A stretch of 10,456 bases of DNA from an uncultured Elusimicrobia bacterium (lineage in GTDB: Bacteria > Elusimicrobiota > Elusimicrobia > UBA1565 > UBA9628), in NCBI GenBank assembly GCA_903874575.1, contig CAIQSZ010000475.1, positions 1-10,456 on the forward strand, given 5' to 3'. Shown piece after piece: positions 6,039 to 10,456 of the stretch. How positions within the stretch are numbered: the stretch's first letter is position 1; every line of letters begins with the position of its first letter. The position numbers and the translations under genes are program-made. The notes under the pieces are model-generated. The model was not told the origin of the DNA and did no database searches. It saw nothing but the letters and a program-made list of their open reading frames with translations.

Positions 6039-8186
6039 ATGCGACCCCCGGCCCCCTCCGGCGCGCTCCTCGCCCTCTTATTCGCGGTCTCGCCCGCGTT
6101 CTCGGCCACTCATACCGACCCCGGGGTGCCGCGCGGGAGCGCTGGGTCTCCCGCCGCCTTCATTCCACTCACCGCTCCTATGGCCGCGTCGGCGCTAACC
6201 AGTTTCCAATCCTTCCTGACGTCGCCTGCGGGCGGCGTCGCCCTTAATGAGATTCCGCAACTCGAGGCCGTCATGCGACTGGATCCGCGCTCTCCCGCTC
6301 ATCTGCAGGCGCTCGGCCCCCTGGCGGCGCGCCTACCCCGGGACGTCCTGCAAGGCGGGAACTCGATGTCGCCTGCGAAGATAGGCAATCAGGTCGCAAG
6401 GGCCTACCTGGCCTCGGTCGGTACCGCAACGGCGGAGTTGGAGTTACGCACGCGTGCGGCTCTCCAAAACGTTCCCGATGGGCAGGAAGGCGCCGCCTAT
6501 TTGGACAGGACGGCGAGAGAATTTTCCGGATATGCGCTCTACGGCGAGGCCGCCTATAGACACGTCCAGGTGTTGGAGGCCGCGGCGCGCAGGGCTCGAG
6601 CCCTAGGACATGGACGGGCACTGGCCGACGCCATCTTGGCCGATCTGGCGGTCCCGGATGAATTCACAGCCCACCCCGGAAAAATGATGCCTCGAGGCTG
6701 GACTCTCGAGCGGCACGCATCTTCTGCTCCGGAGTCTACGCCCGCCGGGGAGTCTGTGTTGGCGAGACTGGGGAAGGGATCGTCGGGCATCGTGTATGAA
6801 CATCCGGATATGCAGGGAGCGATCCTGAAAATATTTCACCTTAAATTAGACAAGGACTTCGCCGCGATGCTGGCGCGCACGGATGTCCAGACTACCTTAG
6901 AGTTGAGTGAGGCGGGAGTAGGACCTCGACTTCTTGAAATCCGGGTGGAGTTGACCCCCCCCATGCTCTCCAAGGAACGAGTCTACGGCGACAGCCTTGG
7001 GCACTTGATCCAGTCCGGACGGTACGGACTGCCTGAGCACGCTCTCATGATGGAGATGCTTAACCGTATGGCCGAAGCTCGGCTGATGTCCGACGACATG
7101 CGCGGACCAAACATAATAATTGGACGAACTTTGAAAGACAAAAAGACACGCGCATATTTCGTCGATGGCGGCAACTTGAAGCGATTTGGACCGGTCCGCA
7201 CGACCTCGAGTATCCGGGAGGCCCTTTATACTCAGCCCATAACCGTGGCGCGGTACCACGACCAACAGGGCCGCCTGGTCAGCCGTGTACGGCCCTTTAA
7301 TCATTACCTTGAACAAGGCTTGGTGAGAAGCGGGCAGGCGCCATGGTGGCTGTGGGCCAAGACCGTCGCCGTCGAGGCAACCTATGCCCGTCACGATCCC
7401 ATGCCGGCGAGCGGACAAGAGGAGTATGAGAGGACGACGGCCCTGCCGAATCTGCCCACTTTCGCCGGTTCCACGACGTTGAGCCAATGGGAGCCGAGTA
7501 TCATGGCGCGCGACGACGCCCAGGAACTGGCCGAACTCAGGCTGACAAGTTTATCCTTGGGGCCCGAAGGATGGACCCACGACGGACGCGCACTCGAACC
7601 CCAAGCGGGCAACGACCGGACATTCCAAGTATTCACGCATCCCGACGTACCTACGACATCCATTAAAATTCTGCCGCCGGCCATGACGGAGGAGGAGGCG
7701 GCCGACGAGGTCTCCGCCGCGCGGGCCATCGCCGTGGCGGAAGCGGGACCGCGCGACTGGGGCGGGGCCGTCGCGTCGCACCGCTTCGTACGCGTGCGCG
7801 ACGCCGTACGCGGCAAGACCATGGCCGCGATGCAGTCCGAAGGAAGCTTCGGCGACGACGAACTGCGCATGGTTCTCGGGATGCTGGGCCGTCTGGCCAG
7901 GGCAGGCATCCGCGTCGACGGGATCGAACCGAACGACATTATGATCGGCTTTTCGCGGATGAGGCAGTCGCGGCATGCGTGGCTGATCAACGCGCCCAGG
8001 GCCGCGCCGTTCGAGCCTAGGTGGGGCCACAGGACCCGCGTGGAGATGATGATGGACTCCCCAAACCTTTCCTACGCATCCAACCTGCGAGACGCTCTTT
8101 ACGACCGCAACGGCATCCCGCGCCACTGGTCGTGGTGGCGGCGATTATGGCACCGCGTGAGACGGGAAAAGGACCCTATCCCCTAG
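6039..8186 (+). CDS. Exported tandem kinase-like protein: protein-kinase-like domain followed by a diverged pseudokinase-like copy
   Basis: The protein has 715 residues from the ATG at 6039, which gives a signal peptide MRPPAPSGALLALLFAVSPAFSA; the in-frame TTG at 6030 would put the same frame inside the -10 box. Residues about 25-235 are helical and unrecognised. Residues about 240-400 carry protein-kinase features: glycine loop LGKGSSGIVYE (244-254), Lys264 in AILKIF, catalytic-loop-like DDMRGPN (Asp353, Asn358 with the standard five-residue step) and Asp376 in FVDGG at the DFG position. Usual HRD His is absent. Residues about 525-700 repeat the layout: HPD-x-SIKIL with Lys543, DGIEPN (Asp627, Asn632), then WLINAP, where Asn651 replaces the metal-binding Asp. 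There is no glycine loop. Shared HPD and I/LR(E/D)ALY segments support an internal duplication. The C terminus is Trp- and Arg-rich. It may phosphorylate or otherwise modify envelope proteins, but no activity is shown. Confidence 0.65.
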   Translation: MRPPAPSGALLALLFAVSPAFSATHTDPGVPRGSAGSPAAFIPLTAPMAASALTSFQSFLTSPAGGVALNEIPQLEAVMRLDPRSPAHLQALGPLAARLPRDVLQGGNSMSPAKIGNQVARAYLASVGTATAELELRTRAALQNVPDGQEGAAYLDRTAREFSGYALYGEAAYRHVQVLEAAARRARALGHGRALADAILADLAVPDEFTAHPGKMMPRGWTLERHASSAPESTPAGESVLARLGKGSSGIVYEHPDMQGAILKIFHLKLDKDFAAMLARTDVQTTLELSEAGVGPRLLEIRVELTPPMLSKERVYGDSLGHLIQSGRYGLPEHALMMEMLNRMAEARLMSDDMRGPNIIIGRTLKDKKTRAYFVDGGNLKRFGPVRTTSSIREALYTQPITVARYHDQQGRLVSRVRPFNHYLEQGLVRSGQAPWWLWAKTVAVEATYARHDPMPASGQEEYERTTALPNLPTFAGSTTLSQWEPSIMARDDAQELAELRLTSLSLGPEGWTHDGRALEPQAGNDRTFQVFTHPDVPTTSIKILPPAMTEEEAADEVSAARAIAVAEAGPRDWGGAVASHRFVRVRDAVRGKTMAAMQSEGSFGDDELRMVLGMLGRLARAGIRVDGIEPNDIMIGFSRMRQSRHAWLINAPRAAPFEPRWGHRTRVEMMMDSPNLSYASNLRDALYDRNGIPRHWSWWRRLWHRVRREKDPIP
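8183..8186. other. Shared CTAG: both convergent genes stop on the same tetranucleotide
   Basis: CTAG contains TAG on each strand. The plus-strand kinase-like gene ends with 8184-8186 and the minus-strand TPR gene ends with 8185-8183, so the coding regions overlap by 4 bp. There is no space for an intergenic terminator, so the two transcripts must overlap or end inside each other's coding sequence. Confidence 0.9.
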
Positions 8187-9325
8187 GGACGCGGCCAAGG
8201 CACCTTGGCGCCCGCCGCAGGCCGAGGGGAGCCGTCGGCGTTGCGGGTGACCAGGACGATCTCGAGGTAAGTGGGCCGGCCGGAGGAGTCGAACCAGACG
8301 CGGTTTTCGACGGCGCGGGCGTCGGTGGAACTGGGCTTCATCTGGAAGCCGTGGACGAAGTAGCTCAAGCCCTTCGCCTGGGCCTCGGAGATCTTGCGCT
8401 TGAAGACGGCCTGAGCCGGGTCGAACGAAACGCCGGACGTCGTATTTCCGTTCACGATGACCTTGAACTCCCCGGTATGCGTATTCTTCTCGGTGTACGC
8501 CACGTAGGCGTAAACCCGGCCCGCCACCGCGTCCTCGCTCTCGACGTAGGCGATCTGCGCGCGCTCGAGGTCGCCGGCGCTCGCCGGAACGGACACGCGC
8601 GGGGACGGCTTGCCCTCCGCGCGCGCGGGCGTTTTAGCCCGGGCTTGCGCCGCGCCCGCGCCCTCGCCCTCGGTCTTGCCGCCGCCGCGCTGAGAGGCCT
8701 TGGCCCGGGCCAAAGCGTCGCGCGCCTGCGAGCCGTATCCCAAGGCGACGGCCTTCTGCTGCGCCTCGACGGCCAACGCGCCGCGGCCCGTCGTCTCGTA
8801 GACGAGGCCGAGGCGGTGCCAGGCCTTGGCGTCGTTCGGATAATGCTCTAGGATTTCCTTCAAGACGGGCTCGGCGGGAGCCGATTTCTCCTGATTGAAA
8901 TACGCGCTAACCAAGGTGGTCGCCGCGATCATCCAGTCGTCCGAGTCCGGCGGCAGCGTCATCCCCTTGCGCAGATGCGGCACGGCGGCGGCGCTCTGCC
9001 CGGTCATGTCGAGGAGCATGCCCAGCATGATGTGCGCGCGGCCGTGGTTGTCGGCCAGCTTCAAGGCGCGCCCGAAGGCCCCCTCGGCCTCCTTGGCCAG
9101 CGCGGTTTGTTCGGCGTTGAGCCGGCCGCTGCGCAAAGGCCTCTCGATGTCCTGCATGATGGCCAGCCCCAGGTTGTACTGCTCGTTGGCGCTCTGAGGA
9201 TCTTCCTTCGCGTCGCGCCGCGCGTCGGCGACGGACTTCGCGCGCGCCGCCGGCGCGAAAACGGCGAGAACGGCCAAGCCGAGGAGCAAGCCGAAGCATT
9301 TCTTGTTCAAGGGAAACCCTCTCAT
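8183..9325 (-). CDS. Exported TPR-repeat protein with an unrecognised C-terminal domain
   Basis: The protein has 380 residues from the ATG at 9325. An N-terminal signal peptide (MRGFPLNKKCFGLLLGLAVLAVFAP, cleavage likely after ARA29) has no lipobox despite Cys10. Residues about 41-200 are TPR-like helical pairs, clearest at 93-123 (HGRAHIMLGMLLDMTGQ then AVPHLRKGM) and 164-197 (NDAKAWHRLGLVYETTG then AVEAQQKAVAL). Residues 205-245 are a basic, Ala/Gly-rich linker. Residues about 250-380 alternate like beta strands (GRVYAYVAYTEK, EFKVIVNGN, RPTYLEIVLVT) and form a domain I do not recognise. A TTG at 9310 preceded by AGAGGG is an alternative start that would still give a signal peptide (MNKKCFG). 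TPR proteins serve as scaffolds, here probably in the periplasm. It is transcribed toward the kinase-like gene from its own promoter. Confidence 0.8.
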   Translation of the reverse strand: MRGFPLNKKCFGLLLGLAVLAVFAPAARAKSVADARRDAKEDPQSANEQYNLGLAIMQDIERPLRSGRLNAEQTALAKEAEGAFGRALKLADNHGRAHIMLGMLLDMTGQSAAAVPHLRKGMTLPPDSDDWMIAATTLVSAYFNQEKSAPAEPVLKEILEHYPNDAKAWHRLGLVYETTGRGALAVEAQQKAVALGYGSQARDALARAKASQRGGGKTEGEGAGAAQARAKTPARAEGKPSPRVSVPASAGDLERAQIAYVESEDAVAGRVYAYVAYTEKNTHTGEFKVIVNGNTTSGVSFDPAQAVFKRKISEAQAKGLSYFVHGFQMKPSSTDARAVENRVWFDSSGRPTYLEIVLVTRNADGSPRPAAGAKVPWPRP

Positions 9326-9364
9326 GAATCCGCGTCGTGCGCGCCGGGCCGCCAAGCGCCCCGT

Positions 9365-9393
9365 ATTTTATCCCCGCTCCGCGCATAAAGCAA
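9365..9393 (-). promoter_or_regulatory. Sigma-70-like promoter of the TPR gene
   Basis: On the minus strand TTGCTT (9393-9388) and TAAAAT (9370-9365) are spaced by exactly 17 nt; the -10 box matches five of six consensus positions and the -35 three of six. A start near 9358 would leave about 33 nt before the ATG at 9325. This is the best-formed promoter in the 117-nt divergent gap. Confidence 0.5.
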
Positions 9394-9425
9394 GCCCCCC
9401 GTCGCGCGCGCGCGCCGAGATACGC

Positions 9426-9431
9426 TACAAT
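9426..9431 (+). promoter_or_regulatory. Candidate -10 element (TACAAT) for the repeat protein gene
   Basis: TACAAT matches five of six consensus positions. Initiation near 9438 would leave about 5 nt before the ATG at 9443, again a near-leaderless arrangement. The -35 position is a run of CG dinucleotides with no match, so an activator or a non-standard promoter is possible. Confidence 0.4.
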
Positions 9432-9442
9432 GCCTTCCTCAG

Positions 9443-10456
9443 ATGAATCGACTCCAAAAAGCCCGGAACGTCGGACCTCGGCTGGCCCATGCCGGGGTTT
9501 TCATGCTGATGTTCGCCGGCCCGGCCGCCGCCTTCAACACGCACGCCGCCGTCTCCTTGAACGGATCGGCCAACAGCGCCGACGCCGGCCTTGCCGCGGC
9601 CCTGGACGCCAGCAGCAACGTCTACGTCGCCGGATTCGTCAATGAAGTGGACGGCGGGCCGAACGTCCTGGTGGCCGCGTACAGCCCGTCGTTGGTCCTG
9701 CGTTCCTCCACCACGTTCAAGGGATCGGGCAACACCGTGGACCAGGGCCAAGGGATCGCCATCTCAAGCGACGGGGCCGTTTTCGTCACGGGCTACGTCA
9801 ACGAGATCGCAGGCGGCGACAACATCTGGATCGCGAAGTATGACTCCAACCTCGTCCTGCAATCCTCCCACAGCGTCACCAGCGCGGGCACCAACGCGGA
9901 CGCCGGGTACGGCATCGCCCTGGGCGGCAACGGGAAGGTCTACGTGACGGGACACATCTATGAAGTCGCGGGCGGAGACAATATCTGGGTGGCGCGCTTC
10001 GACCAGTCCCTGGTCTTCGAGTCCTCCGCGACGCTGTCAAGCCCCGGCAACAACGCGGATTACGGTTATGCCCTCGCTTTGGACGCCGGCAATAACGTCT
10101 ACGTGACCGGGATGCTCACCGAGGCGGCCGGAGGCGGCAATATCCTGGTGGCCAAGTTCACCCCCGATCTGATCCTGCTGGCCTCTCGCTCCGTCACCGG
10201 GCCCGGCGATAATATCGACCAAGGCCGCGGCATCGCCTTGAGCGGCGCCGGAAACGTTTACATCACTGGCCTCATCAACCAAGGTCCGTCGTCGGACGAC
10301 GTCTGGCTGGCCAAGTTTGATTCCTCGCTGGTGCTTGCCGCCTCGACGACGGTCAACGGACGGGCCGGCCTCAACGACGCGGGCTTCGGCATCCGGGCCG
10401 GCGCGTCCGGACACGTCTTCGTCACGGGGAAGGTCGCCGACAGCCCCGTGATCGAC
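9443..10456 (+). CDS. Exported 53-residue-repeat protein, probable SBBP-type beta-propeller, 3' end beyond window
   Basis: The 338 visible residues begin with a signal peptide (MNRLQKARNVGPRLAHAGVFMLMFAGPAAA, cleavage near 30). From residue 39 the chain consists of 53-residue units with no insertions or deletions: five full copies and 35 residues of a sixth. Each contains the pattern GxGIAL...GNVYVTG, about ten variable residues, then NIWVAKFD-x-x-LVL-x-SS. The (N/K)VYVTG core resembles the SBBP beta-propeller repeat (Pfam PF06739) and related delta-60 repeats. Such proteins are usually extracellular or surface bound and act in binding. ATG at 9443 is chosen because it is the first in-frame start and gives a good signal peptide; there is no Shine-Dalgarno. 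The C terminus, where a sorting or anchor domain may lie, is outside the window. Confidence 0.85.
   Translation, partial: MNRLQKARNVGPRLAHAGVFMLMFAGPAAAFNTHAAVSLNGSANSADAGLAAALDASSNVYVAGFVNEVDGGPNVLVAAYSPSLVLRSSTTFKGSGNTVDQGQGIAISSDGAVFVTGYVNEIAGGDNIWIAKYDSNLVLQSSHSVTSAGTNADAGYGIALGGNGKVYVTGHIYEVAGGDNIWVARFDQSLVFESSATLSSPGNNADYGYALALDAGNNVYVTGMLTEAAGGGNILVAKFTPDLILLASRSVTGPGDNIDQGRGIALSGAGNVYITGLINQGPSSDDVWLAKFDSSLVLAASTTVNGRAGLNDAGFGIRAGASGHVFVTGKVADSPVID
9557..10456 (+). repeat. 159-bp coding tandem repeats (53 residues each), five full and one partial
   Basis: Units start at 9557, 9716, 9875, 10034, 10193 and 10352, the last one cut by the window edge. The period is exactly 159 bp in all five full units. 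Identity is concentrated in the VYVTG and NIWVAKF strands and in the D-x-G-x-G-I-A-L turn; the segment after VTG is the most variable. The DNA copies have diverged, so the array is old rather than a recent slippage product. Confidence 0.9.

Noticed and set aside
8021..8851. 276-codon plus-strand frame opposite the TPR gene
   Set aside because: It is Gly, Ala, Arg and Leu rich with no motif, while the minus strand has a promoter, signal peptide and TPR helices.
9401..9416. CG-dinucleotide run upstream of the repeat protein gene, possible Z-DNA or regulatory site
   Set aside because: It is short and occurs in a genome of very high GC. It may matter for the missing -35 box but is not evidence of a site.
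1..10456. Search for tRNA, rRNA, CRISPR arrays, insertion sequences, terminal inverted repeats, riboswitches and strong terminators
   Set aside because: None seen by eye. All non-coding gaps are under about 120 nt and hold only the promoter-like elements listed; no GC hairpin followed by a T run was found.

Overview
This is a GC-rich bacterial window with at least nine protein genes and no RNA gene, CRISPR array or transposon that I can see. The source is probably a high-GC member of the Elusimicrobiota. That placement is an inference from the style of the truncated type IV pilin at the left edge (short leader, GFTLIE, then a segment reading [20 protein letters not shown]), the number of exported proteins and the Omp85-type outer-membrane protein. 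All point to a didermic cell, but no rRNA or marker gene is present to prove it.

Layout. Bases 1-228 (minus) hold the start of a type IV pilin or pseudopilin. A short AT-rich divergent region separates it from a 581-residue exported protein (277-2022, plus) with paired cysteines in its N-terminal half and a C-terminal papain-like/C39-like cysteine peptidase domain. Next is a tight arsenic-resistance operon (2090-5128, plus): arsR repressor, thioredoxin-type arsC arsenate reductase, acr3 arsenite exporter and, as an unexpected fourth gene, an Omp85/BamA-like outer-membrane barrel without POTRA domains. Each gene in this run overlaps the next by exactly 4 nt (ATGA, ATGA, GTGA), so the barrel protein is very probably co-expressed with arsenic detoxification. 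ArsR would release its operator when it binds arsenite, ArsC would reduce arsenate to arsenite, Acr3 would move arsenite across the inner membrane, and the barrel protein would act at the outer membrane in an unknown way.

A small zinc-ribbon protein (5210-5395) and a CvpA-family membrane protein (5417-5983) follow with 21 nt between them. Then comes a 715-residue exported protein (6039-8186) that I read as two tandem protein-kinase-like domains. The first keeps the glycine loop, Lys, catalytic-loop Asp/Asn and metal-binding Asp. The second looks like a diverged duplicate that has lost the glycine loop and carries Asn in place of the metal-binding Asp. The gene converges on an exported TPR protein (8183-9325, minus), and the two stop codons share a single CTAG. 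A divergent promoter region leads to the last gene (9443 to beyond the right edge), an exported protein made of 53-residue repeats, probably a beta-propeller of the SBBP type.

The main candidates for new biology are the secreted kinase plus pseudokinase protein, the Omp85-like fourth gene of the arsenic operon, and the secreted cysteine peptidase with repeated disulfide-like cysteine pairs. Several genes have a -10-like hexamer so close to the start codon that their mRNAs may be leaderless or nearly so.
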